Positions 33,167 through 42,452 of a stretch of 64,000 nucleotides of DNA are shown here, in pieces. The stretch covers positions 48,388,078-48,452,077 of the forward strand of contig OY294070.1 in the NCBI GenBank assembly GCA_958510875.1. The letters are read 5' to 3'. The stretch comes from Endomychus coccineus (taxonomy: Eukaryota > Arthropoda > Insecta > Coleoptera > Endomychidae). The translations under genes were made by a program, and so were the position numbers. The stretch's first letter is position 1. The number at the start of each line of letters is the position of its first letter. Below the pieces are notes generated by a model, which saw nothing but the letters and a program-made list of their open reading frames with translations, was not told the DNA's origin and did not search any database.

Positions 33167-34697
33167 CAGTGGCGGCTCGTGAGTTATGAAAGAGGGTGGG
33201 GACAAGAAAAAAAGTATCTATTTTTTGTACATAAAATCCGTTCTCCTATTTTTCATGCTGGAAAAAACGTCAAAATCCGGGATAGACTAGACAAACTTCT
33301 TTTTTATTGATAGGACCGCCAATGCGTTCAGTCGATCTTCTGACATTGTGCTTCTCAGAAAAGTTTTAGTGCGTTCGAGGGTGGGAAAACATCGTTCACA
33401 TTCTGCTGTCGACATGGGCGTTGTACAAATAATATCCAACAGTTTGTATGTTTCCGGCAAAACCGTGTTTAGGTTGTTGTCTGTTATGGACACTAAAAGT
33501 GGCAAAATACCACCCATGTCACACATGTCATCGCGCTCATAAATTGCCGAAAGTTCACTTTTTAATTTTACACTATCCAACATATGATAAGATTTCACAG
33601 TTTCATCAAAATGTTTTTATGGAAATGCATGTCTATAAGTTATAAAATTTTGAGAATCGAATAATTTTGCTGCACTTAAGTGATCCCTAAAATCAAATCG
33701 GTCGCTAGTTTGGCTTAAAATAGTGTCACATACTTCCTTTGCAATAACAGCTCTGTTATCTCCAGCTATCGTTTTTTGTCTTTTCCCAACAGCTCTTCTT
33801 TATTGCGTTCTTGTTTGTCATTGTCATTGAATTTCTAATTCGAATAATTTGCTGTTGGAATTGTTCAATCCCTCGCATTTGAGTCTGATTAAATAATATT
33901 TCAACATGGGTCATGATGAAATGAAATATTTTCAACCAGTAGAGAAATTTCGGTCAATTCAAATGTTTCAAATAAACCTCTTGCTTCACTAATAGTAACT
34001 GAATCCATCCTATCTTTGTCAATAATTTGATCTAAACATACTTTGAACGAATCCTGGTGTTCAAATAATGTGTTCACAGTTCGACTTTTGAAAAGCCAAC
34101 GTGTAGGAACAGCGCCTGGTAATCTACGTTTGACTATTTCATGAAGAATTACCGTTCGTTTTGGCGTTCGAGAAAAAAGCTTGAACATGACTGCAAACTT
34201 GCAAAGCTAATTTTCACTTTCTTATTGCGCTGTGCCGCTCTTTAAAAAATTAAATTAAATTGATGCGCGTAACAGTGAACATAATGTGCATGTGGAAATG
34301 TTTTTTGATAACGGCTTGGACACCATTTATCTTAACACTCATTACGGACGTCTGATCGTAACTTTGAGCGATTAGTTTATTGTTAACAGACCTAGAAGGA
34401 GAATTCAAAATAGTTCATTCAGCTGGAGATACGCTACTTTGTGCCCCACACCGACGGTAGAAGCACGTATGGCGAAGATAACCGTAGTCAGCCGAATAAT
34501 ACTTGAAATAGGTACACTTCAGAACGTTTCCCGGAACATTGTTTTGACCGTTAGCATTGCATGCGCCTGACGTGCGGAATAAAATAACGCACTGAATTAC
34601 ATGCGAATTTCTTTCTGTGTTCATCTTGGTGGTTGGGTGGGTACATTGGTGGTAGAGTGGGCACGTGCCTTGTGCCCTCTAGTTACAGCCGCCACTG
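33167..34697 (-). mobile_element. hAT DNA transposon, copy 3, with perfect target duplication
   Basis: Left end CAGTGGCGGCTCGTGAG, right end ACAGCCGCCACTG. CTAGAACC is present exactly at 33159-33166 and 34698-34705, the 8-bp duplication expected of hAT. It shares termini with copies 1 and 2 but has a different interior, so it belongs to a related subfamily that could share a transposase. Confidence 0.92.
33287..34420 (-). pseudogene. hAT transposase pseudogene (copy 3)
   Basis: Minus strand, 5' to 3': LIAQSYDQTSVMS (equivalent of the SYDGA motif), HFHMHIMFTV with shifted continuation, LFSRTPKRTVILHEIVKRRL, PGAVPTRWLFKSRTVNTLFE (PTRW motif) and FKVCLDQII. The C-terminal dimerisation domain follows as open sequence: LLVSITDNNLNTVLPETYKL, then TTPMSTAECERCFPTLERTK and TFLRSTMSEDRL. 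Frameshifts divide it into at least three pieces. It is clearly hAT of the zinc-finger-MYM-associated type and inactive. Confidence 0.82.
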
Positions 34698-34959
34698 CTA
34701 GAACCTATTATGCCCAAAATAGAAAATGTGAACAGTACCTAATAATTTACAATAAATGAATGGGGAGCAATTGAACAATAACAAAATTATCATAATTATA
34801 TCTAAAGAATGTGAAGTAAATGATAAAAAAGAATGATGTAGTGTAGATCAAATGTAATAATTAGATCTGAGGTCACTCAATTAGGACGAACAATAGAACC
34901 GCGCACCACCGAAAGAAACGCAGATATCACACAAGCGACGGGGGTAATGCGTCACTAAA

Positions 34960-35390
34960 AGAATCAGCGATTTTTAAAACAGTTTACAGATGTAGCCGAC
35001 AGTACATTATTCGGTAGACCATTCCAGGGTAGGAAAACCCTGTTAGATAGAAAGTTTTGGCGGGATGTGGAATGGAAGTTCTCCCGTCTTAACTTGAAAC
35101 TGTGCCCACCAAGTCGAATGTCAGAATTTAAGGTGAATATATGATTCAAGTCAACCGAAAACGAATCCTGTAGAATGCGTTAGGCTTGTATTAGATCTCC
35201 ATGAATTCTATCAGCTAGGTAAGGTAAAACCAGTTTCTGTAGTCGCGCTTTCTATGAAAGATAGAAGAGACCATGGGCCCAGCGGGAGGCTTTTCGTTGA
35301 ACTCCTTCGAGAAGTTGAATGTCTTTGATGATCAGATCTGGAGACCATATCACTGCGGTGTATTCGACAAGGGGTCGAATATATTGTTAT
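34960..35390 (-). pseudogene. CR1/Jockey-type LINE, C-terminal block
   Basis: Minus strand: a region giving EYTAVIWSPDLIIKDIQLLE, then VQRKASRW, LADRIHGDLIQAYRIL, GGHSFKLRRENFHSTSRQN and FLSNRVFLPWNGLPNNVLSA. This is the standard C-terminal end of CR1-like LINE reverse transcriptases in animals (EYxxxVWSP, QRR.T, RGDLI..YKIL, RV...WN.LP..VV.A). One frameshift is near 35150. It probably belongs to the same element as the RT block at 37085-37620. Confidence 0.8.
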
Positions 35391-37023
35391 GATTTCATTT
35401 CCTGAACAACAAAAATGATGAAATTAGAACTTACCGAACATTGAAAATCAGAAAAGATTAATAAAAAGATGTTATATGGAATTAAAAACAATATTAAAAG
35501 TTAAATAATAGTTAGAATAATATAATAAACAATGTAAAACATAATAAACAACAATGTAATTAGAATTAGAAGTGTAAAACAAGAACTTCAGTGAAAGGGA
35601 ATAAACGTACAGTGTTACGAAGACAGAAATCATAATTAAAATGATTACCAAAACTATCATGAGATAGCACAAACTATTGAATAATGTTATAGATATAAGT
35701 TAGGATTAGTAAATTTGAGTTATATAATGTTAGAGAAATGTTATTGATATGTTATATTGTGTATTAGTTTTTAAGAATGACAACTGCCAAATTTATAATA
35801 ATTATTGGGATAATCATATTAATAATAACATAATCATAGGTTATCTTATACCAAAGTGTGTGGAAAAATGTAGGCAATATGAATTTAAAAGGAAGGAATC
35901 ATCATCATTTAAAATAAGTTGAAAATCTCCAAAAATTCAAAATTTATAAAATACTAAATTCTGATTGGTCGAGGCGATTTTATAAACGTCAGACTAGTAA
36001 CAATGTAATACTTATGTCAGTTTTCAACAATCAACAAAGCATTCTTGATAGGTAAACTAAGCACCTCATTGGTTATTTTTGAAAATACTTGGCGTCCTTT
36101 TTGAAGGCCTATAAAAGGCATCTGAAAACAAGCCAAGTTAGTTAGCAATTATATCTAGAGAGTGAAGGTACTCCATGCAACTCACAAAATTTTCCATAAC
36201 CTTAGATTATTGGATAAACATCGGTGAACCCAAGTGTTCCAGTAGCTTCGTAAGGTTGAAAGTAACCGAAGCAAATAAATAATTTCTACAAGTCAAGTAG
36301 TGTTCCAAGTCTCCGAACAAAGTTTAAAGGTTACAATAACCTACAATTCATAAGTAACATCGAACGATAGCCAGCCTTCGATAAAATTCCAAACATCATT
36401 AAAGAGTTTTATATCTTTAATAAAATGAATAAAACTAAGTTAACAATTTTCAACACTTTCTGATTTCAAAAGAAGTAACCAAAATAGTTTACCTGTCTTT
36501 ATTGTGTATATTAAAGAAATTGTGTACCTACGGTTAAAGTGAATTATCAAATTAATAAGAAGATCAAGCCAAGTGAACATTGCCTACATTTTAAAACATA
36601 TTCTTGGATATAAACTAAACGTAAGTTTATTTATTATTTCTCCATTGTATTATTATCTGTCTGTAAATCTGAAAGAAAGATTGTAGATTATAACTTTGTA
36701 AACAAATATTAATAGTAAATAATTTTGAGGTTAGATCTTAGATCTATTTGAACATAAAATTGTTAAAATTGATACTCGAGATAAAAATAGTCATAGAAAT
36801 TTAAATATAAAAGTTTTTAACATTCAAAGAACATTGTGTTTAATTCCATATATAATTCCATTGATATAAAATAAAAAGGTAAAAGTTTATTATTCAAATC
36901 AAACAAACATTAATAAGATTCAAAATACAATAAGAAAGCTAGCCGGTAGAATTAATAATAATTCATAATTAAATAATAAACTCATAAGAGATTAGTTAAT
37001 AATTGTCACCACAACGTGGGGCA
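35391..37023 (-). mobile_element. possible LTR-like insertion within the LINE
   Basis: About 1.6 kb of noncoding AT-rich DNA separates the two LINE blocks. It starts TGTTATGATTTC and reaches ATTGTCA at 37008, followed by CCACAACGTGGGGC, which resembles the primer-binding site context after retroviral-type 5' LTRs. A TATA box with good context (GGCCTATAAAAGG, about 36106) lies inside. No second LTR and no gag/pol sequence were seen. The apparent LTR would read on the plus strand; the strand given is that of the interrupted LINE. Confidence 0.35.
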
Positions 37024-37084
37024 AAATAACTCATAAGAGTTTTCTTAATAATAAGTTTAGAGGGATATCCGATTCAGAACACCT

Positions 37085-37620
37085 GTTTTTCACCAAGAAT
37101 AAATCACATCGATGATGCGTAAAAGGATTTGCGAATATTTTTTCATCATCAGCGTCAAATGCATTCATGGCAATTCAAGGAACGTGGTAGGTCTGAAGTC
37201 TATATTAAAAAGAATGGGACCCATCACTTATATCTGTGGGACACCTAAGACAACATTATGCAACTGGTACGTCTGACTTGAACTAAGAATGATCTTTTGG
37301 ATAGAAAAGAATCTATCTATCGAAGCAGCTTCCCGCCGATTCCAAAAAGTCAAGTTTGGCTAATGGCATAGTTTTAGGATTATGGTTGAAGGCTTTTGAG
37401 AAATCCAAGTTGATTACATCTATGGGCAGTTTTCTGTCCAGGCTAGACGTCCTGATATTAAGACTGTATAAAAGGTTAGTTGTTGTTGACCTGCCAGGTA
37501 AGAATCTAGGTTGTCTACCAGGTAGAACTGCGAAGTTCAGTAAGAAAGGATTCTAAAAATTCCTAGGAAAGTTTGGATATCCCTTGATAAAAAACAAGCA
37601 TCAAAGGTAACATACAACTA
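37085..37620 (-). pseudogene. CR1/Jockey-type LINE, reverse transcriptase block
   Basis: The minus strand gives, with frameshifts, RFFSIQKIILSSSQTYQLHN, then VVLGVPQ, VMGPILFNIDF and MNAFDADDEKIFANPF. VPQGSxxGPxLF is RT motif B plus the next block, and ADD is the catalytic centre (first position altered from YADD). The upstream part includes a decayed motif A region. It lies in the same orientation as 34960-35390 and upstream of it, as expected for one LINE disrupted by the intervening segment. Confidence 0.75.
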
Positions 37621-37667
37621 TTATGTGTCCATCAATGAGTCATTTTCCTAATATGAAAGATCCAATA

Positions 37668-37955
37668 TTTAAAAAATCTTGTCCTCCGGATGGATTCCGC
37701 GTCACAATAGCTCGACTTGATGCCGACGTTTCGCCAACCATTACAGGTGGCATCTTCAGGGCAGGCTTGAGGCTTGAACTGAAACTGGTTCGACTAGCTC
37801 GACTTGATGCCGACATTTCGCCAACCATTACAGGTGCCACCTGTAATGGTTGGCGAAACGTCGGCATCAAGTCGAGCTATTGTGACGCGGAATCCATCCG
37901 GAAGACAAGATTTTTCAAGATTAGCTGTCCGCGGAAGTCTACTATCCAAGATCCA
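37668..37955. mobile_element. PLE-A tails as nested palindrome
   Basis: Two minus-strand A tail segments (37668-37790 and about 37796-37838) are followed at 37839 by a plus-strand A tail ending TCTACTATCCAAGAT. Around 37840 the two orientations meet inside helix II of the ribozyme, giving an almost perfect 70-80 bp palindrome. One complete ribozyme core (37721-37763, minus) and two half-cores are present. Confidence 0.8.
37721..37763 (-). ncRNA. hammerhead ribozyme motif, PLE-A tail (intact core)
   Basis: Minus strand: TGCC, CTGAAGA, T, GCCACC/..TTGGC hairpin, GAAA, CGTC, GGCA. All core bases are present and helix I pairs over four bases. Identical in the core to the copy at 50739-50781. Confidence 0.72.
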
Positions 37956-38655
37956 ATATTTAAGTCAGGCTTAGAAACTCTTTGGAATCTTTGCGATGTC
38001 TTTTTGTATCCGAGAATTTTATCGCTTATTTGTTGATCAAAACACGCTCCAGAGGGAAAATATTAACTCTTATACCACGAGGCATCCATTAAGTCATAAG
38101 GCAATGTAACTTTGAGTTTACTTGAACTTTGATCCAGAAATGTTTTGCCTTAAGCTTGGCACCCAAAGTTTCGATGAGTTTGTTTTTGAAAATTTTGTTC
38201 GAATCCATATCCAAATGAAGCATCTCCTGATTTGGATCCAACTGAGGTGATATAGAAGATAAAAAGTACCAGCAATAGTGCGCTCGCGGAACCATTCGGA
38301 ATTATTTTTAAATGAACAACTTTTAAGTAATATGTTTATTTTTAGCATATAAAAGGATTTCGCCTTACGTGCTTAATGTTTCAAATAGCAGCAAAAGACA
38401 CTTCATCCAAGCTGAAAATAATCAACCTTGAAACGTATATCCTTTTAATTTGGATGCATCATCAAACAATAGTGTAGTCATCGCTCCGTGGGTTGCATGA
38501 CATTTATCAGAAGCGACAACTTCTCGTGGGAAATTTATCATTCTTCTCAATCTCAATCAATCTCTGGTTTCTGAAATATATAGATGTTCTAAATATTGAC
38601 ACTACCTCCACCCCCTTTCATATACTTTAGCTATGTCACTACACTTTCACGTATA
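37956..38655. other. unassigned DNA with an unrecognised 68-codon minus frame
   Basis: The minus frame at 38089-38295 includes LDPNQEMLHLDMDSNKIFKN and KLIETLGAKLKAKHF. Its residue composition looks protein-like, but I do not recognise it and see no splice or promoter context. The rest is AT-rich. Confidence 0.3.
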
Positions 38656-38659
38656 TGTC

Positions 38660-39500
38660 ATTTATTATTATTGTTATTGAGGGGTCGGGGGTCGGTTAAT
38701 TTTTTTTCACCGTAGAGAAGGGGAAATGTTGCATAGACGCCTCGCGGGGCCCCGGCCCCGGGTGTGCCGGATTCTTACCGACTAAAACCCATCCCCCGTG
38801 AGGTTGGTTCTCCTCCCCAGACGGAGCTCCACTGCACTGCAGTCATTAGTGTCCTATTGTGCCTTCACATATTGCTATCTCCTTATCAGTCCGGTGTATT
38901 CTATGAAATTCAGTTGCCTGATGTAGAGGATACTTCTGATTTCCTCGGGTGTAGTTTTATCGTCTCCAAGGTATGTCCAAGGACCAACCTCGTATGCCGT
39001 GCACTGACACAACACATGCATGGATGTCTCTTCTTCCACGTCGCAACCCCTGTATGTGTGCTGATCTACCAGACCTATCGTGTAGAGATGTTTGTTGCAT
39101 GGGGAGTGTCCGGTCAGGAATGTAAGAAGATTCCGTATTTGTTGTCTGCTGAACGTCAGAAGATTTTTCACTCGTTGCTGCTGGAGATCTCCCTTAAGTC
39201 GCTCGGAATGCGACATAAGGGGTAGTTCCCTCCAATAGGCATGGTGCTCTGCCTCAAGCCATTTTTGGATTACAGATTTCGCTGTACTTAGGCCGAAGTC
39301 CATTGTACCTGAGCGGGGGGATTCAAGAGGCGTCCGAAGTATACGAACAGAAAACTGGGAATGTGGGTATTTGGTTAGTGACTTATAAAAGAGGTTAGTA
39401 CCGTTCTCATGTCTTCTGTCGTAACTGCACGTTGTTCTACGTCCTCTTTTGTTTTTGCACCACCTGAATGGTGGTATTGCTGAAGGCACTTTCTATGTAT
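38660..39500 (-). mobile_element. LINE 3' end (Jockey/I-type with RNase-H-like C-terminus)
   Basis: The minus-strand coding end (38875-39489) is followed by a GC-rich 3' region with the self-complementary GGGGCCCCGGCCCC at about 38746. The 5' part of the element is absent. Confidence 0.7.
38875..39489 (-). pseudogene. LINE C-terminal protein fragment
   Basis: An open 204-codon frame on the minus strand. It contains TAKSVIQKWLEAEHHAYWRE, then VKNLLTFSRQQIRNLLTFLT, GHSPCNKHLYTIGLVDQHTY, RGCDVEEETSMHVLCQCTAY and LNFIEYTGLIRR. The order W...W, LL..SR.Q.R.L...LTGH, HL...GL, C..C..EEETS.H.LC.C is that of the C-terminal zinc-knuckle region after RNase H in insect LINEs. The first Cys of the knuckle reads Gly (RGCD instead of RxC..C). 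The N-terminal about 50 residues are less certain. Catalytic domains are missing, so it is a fragment. Confidence 0.78.
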
Positions 39501-40135
39501 AGGAAGGCTCCTATCGCATATCATCTGTCCCCAATCTGGCAATCAGCCGAATATAAAGCAGGTTACATCCATTTTAGGTTTGTTGTTCAAGCCACGGGGG
39601 ATTTATCTTCATCACTTCGTCATTGATGAACTGATCAACTAAATAGTCTTTCTATACAGTTTTTAGTGTAAACTACATTAGGCAAATCGGTCAAATCAGT
39701 TTTAGCCTACATTTCCTGTTATTGGGATGAAGACTAATTTAGACGTGTACCATACCCGTGGAGTGTGTCCTCTTACCAAGTAGCCTTGGCAGGCCTCACG
39801 AATGGGCCGAATATCTCCTACAGTCTCAGAACGGAGAACTGGAAGGAATCCGTCTGATCTGGAGGCTTATGGAGATAAATGATCTGATGGCCCATCTGAC
39901 TTTCACGTCAAGCTAATGAACAAGAAAATAATCTATATCTGTAAATTATCTTGACGTGTTCTGAATGCATTTTGCAACACCTTCAAAGTAAGATATAAGA
40001 AGTGGAAATCGTTCATAAGTATTACCATTTCTGATAGTCAAATCAAGATTCCAATCTAATATTCCTTTCTTCAGGTTAACAAGGTTGTTGGTATCAAATT
40101 ATTTTCATATCGGATGGGAACCTTCATAGAAAAGG
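39501..40135. other. unassigned DNA
   Basis: No similarity recognised; some may be the upstream part of the LINE. Confidence 0.4.
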
Positions 40136-40262
40136 GTTTCGGACACACCACATTTTAAAATTACAAATGAACGCTAGAAAAATTCCAAAATAAATTTTTA
40201 TTATAAGAAGACGCGACATGTTTCACCACATAGTGGCTTCTTCAGGTGAACAATAGTAATAT
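40136..40262 (-). mobile_element. PLE-E tail fragment
   Basis: Minus strand: box, hairpin, GAAACATGTCGCG, then an A/T-rich end with ATAATAAAAATTTATTTTGG. Related tails are at 20086-20175 and 48640-49062. Confidence 0.62.
40211..40250 (-). ncRNA. hammerhead ribozyme motif, PLE-E tail (core bases intact, weak helix I)
   Basis: Minus strand: CTGAAGA, unpaired A, GCCAC-TAT-GTGGT, GAAA, CATGT, C. ACATGT is a 6-base palindrome and GTC is the cleavage triplet. Helix I has only isolated G-C pairs, so activity is doubtful. Confidence 0.5.
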
Positions 40263-40999
40263 TGTTATGTTTGAAGAATCTATGGTGTTAGCGAAACTAG
40301 ACAGTTATTATTTCAATTAGCGAAAATCAAACTTTTAATAGTTATTTTATTCGAGTTTATAATGGATTTACTTCACGTTATGACAGATTTTATTGAAACT
40401 CTTCGGAATTCACACTTTTTCCATTTCTTTTCTTGTCTGTTGCAAATTACAGAATCAAGCGAGTACAATATATTGTAAAAATTTGGATAAACACATGACA
40501 TATAAATAGTAAAGGATAAAATGTAAAATTCCCCGATTATCTGCATAATATGAGCATTCTACTAATCGAAATATATAACTATATAACTGCATTTCCAACC
40601 AAACTTTATATAGACTTGGTTTTGGATGGCATTATATATTTTAGATCATCCAAAATCAAGGCAAGACTTCACAAAACGGAAGACGATGAAAAATAACGTT
40701 TTATATTCCAAACAGTGTAAATTCCCGATGCCAAGATTATATTAATGAACTCGAAATGAAAGCATTTGGGTTTAGTACTAAATTTACTACACTTTGAATA
40801 TGTGCCAGACGTATGATTAACCGCAGCATTAATTCTCATCAAGAAAGACATTTCTCCTCAACAGTGTAGGTTTTCGTGTTCCTGTCTTATTTTAAATTGA
40901 GATTTCCATTCTGAAGTACTGAAATTTTGCGGCATGATACATGTTCAGATTGCTTCGATTCTTCAAGTTTCTAATTAAATAATTATTTACGGAATTATC
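40263..40999. other. AT-rich stretch, nothing recognised
   Basis: No feature seen. Confidence 0.45.
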
Positions 41000-41838
41000 A
41001 ACCATATTACGGTATAAATAAGAAATATTCAACCTTATCCACTAAAAATACTCTTGAAGTACTGAGGCTACCAAGTAGCCATCATCAGATTAAACTAAAT
41101 TAGGAATCAAATTGTAACCTGTTTAAATACTAGCTGGGGATAACAATGCAAACAAGAGGTTACCCTTATCTGGATATAAATCGGAATTTAATAAATTGCT
41201 TTTATCGTTTATACATTTCCATCCCTTCTAAATTACCTATATATTTGTCCGAACTGTGTTTTAAAAATTTCCTGAGAAATGGTAAATCCCGGATTTGTCG
41301 AAGTCCGAAACTTTTTCAAAGCTGTTGCCTAAACAGCTTGTTCTTATATCTATAACCTGGTTGTATTGCAAATTCAGAAAACAAGTTATGGAATTTATTA
41401 ATTACTGAAGAATGGTAAGTAAACCCAGGCGCGGATCCAGACTTTTGTTTTTTTTTGGGGGGGGGGGGTCACTCTCAGACATGCATACATTAAAATTGAC
41501 AAAAGCTTGTCTTAATTACATACGATATTGTTTAAATTAAAATCCTTGTTATAATCAAAATAAATTGGCTCACAGATGTAGTTACAGATGTTTACCATAT
41601 CAGTTTATTCTCGTTAATTTTTTTTTGTTCATCACTGGATCCGCCTCTGATTGTGAACCTTTTGAATTTTATTGAAGTATTTGAAGGTTATGACTACTTT
41701 GGTTAGTTGGTTGCGTTACAATTTCCTTTTTTGTTTAAAAATTAAATTATTGATCAAAGATTTGTCGAAACCATTGGCCAACGCTATTTGCTAAAGATTC
41801 CCAACGGCCTCTTGAGCCAGCAAAATTACAACAACGAA
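41000..41838 (-). mobile_element. Penelope-like element, family C, minus-strand half of a butterfly
   Basis: Starts with the C tail in reverse (ACCTTATCCACTAAAAATAC), where the ribozyme keeps CTGATGATGGCTACTTGGTA but has lost GAAAGG. Continues through degenerate endonuclease sequence and pairs with the plus half around a centre near 41830. The arms 41700-41795 and 41860-41945 match closely. A hAT-like MITE is inserted at 41426. Confidence 0.75.
41426..41649. mobile_element. hAT-like MITE
   Basis: Ends: CAGGCGCGGATCCAG on the left and CTGGATCCGCCTCTG on the right. It is about 224 bp, noncoding, with a T9-G12 homopolymer run near 41450. AGTAAACC on the left and TGTGAACC two bases past the right end agree at 6 of 8 positions, which fits a decayed hAT duplication. 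It interrupts PLE-C. Confidence 0.65.
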
Positions 41839-41921
41839 GTTGAGAAACTTCAGCAAATACCGTTGGGCAAGGATTTAGACAAATCTTTGATCAATAATTT
41901 AATTTCTAAACAAAAAGGAAG

Positions 41922-42167
41922 TTGGAACGCAACCAACTAACGAAATTAGAGCCTTTAAATTCAAATAAATCACCTTCAAATACCAAATTTGCAATACAAC
42001 CAGTTTATAGATGTAAGAACAAGCTAAAAACCCGTTTAGGCTACACCTTTGATACACTTTCGGGCTTCGACAAATCCAGGATTTACAAAATCGATGATGA
42101 GTCGTGTTCAAAATGGTACGTGGGTCAAACTAAAAGGAACATTTTAACTCGGTATAAAGAGCAATAG
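41922..42167 (+). pseudogene. GIY-YIG endonuclease fragment (PLE-C)
   Basis: An 81-codon open piece: KFAIQPVYRCKNKLKTRLGY, then LSGFDKSRIYKIDDESCSKW, then YVGQTKRNILTRYKEQ. It corresponds to 24734-24952, but the first Cys of the CESC block is Asp and SKC is SKW, so the zinc-binding residues are lost. GIY reads RIY and YIG reads YVG. It stops before the C-terminal His/Glu part. Confidence 0.78.
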
Positions 42168-42387
42168 GCACATATAAAGAAAAATAATAGTGAAAGTCAG
42201 CGTTAGCCGAACATATTTTAAAACACAGTTCATTCAAATATCTAGGTAATTTAGAAGGGATGGAAATGTATAAACGAAAAAACAATTTTTCAGATTCCGA
42301 TTTATCTCCATCTGAGGGTAACCCATAGTTTACATTATTATTCCCAAATAGTATTTAAACAGGCACATTTTGATTTATAATTTAGTT

Positions 42388-42432
42388 AATTCTGATGATG
42401 GCTACTTGGTAGCCGAAAGGTTCTCAATACTT
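42388..42432 (+). ncRNA. hammerhead ribozyme motif, PLE-C tail (intact core)
   Basis: CTGATGA, unpaired T, GGCTAC-TTG-GTAGCC (perfect 6-bp helix II), GAAA, GGTTCT, C. The segment AGGTTCT (AGGTCCT in sisters) is self-complementary around a central mismatch. CTC would be the cleavage triplet. Helix I is three base pairs (ATT/AAT). Confidence 0.65.
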
Positions 42433-42452
42433 CAAGAGTATTTTTAGTGGAT

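Noticed and set aside
33055..38065. Shared block near 33055 and 38035 (TGATCA..ACA..CTCCAGAGGGA)
   Set aside because: About 35 bp of similarity with no identifiable element boundaries; noted only in the flanking entries.
38764..39225. 153-codon plus frame
   Set aside because: Opposite strand of the LINE C-terminal frame, whose zinc-knuckle motifs are on the minus strand.
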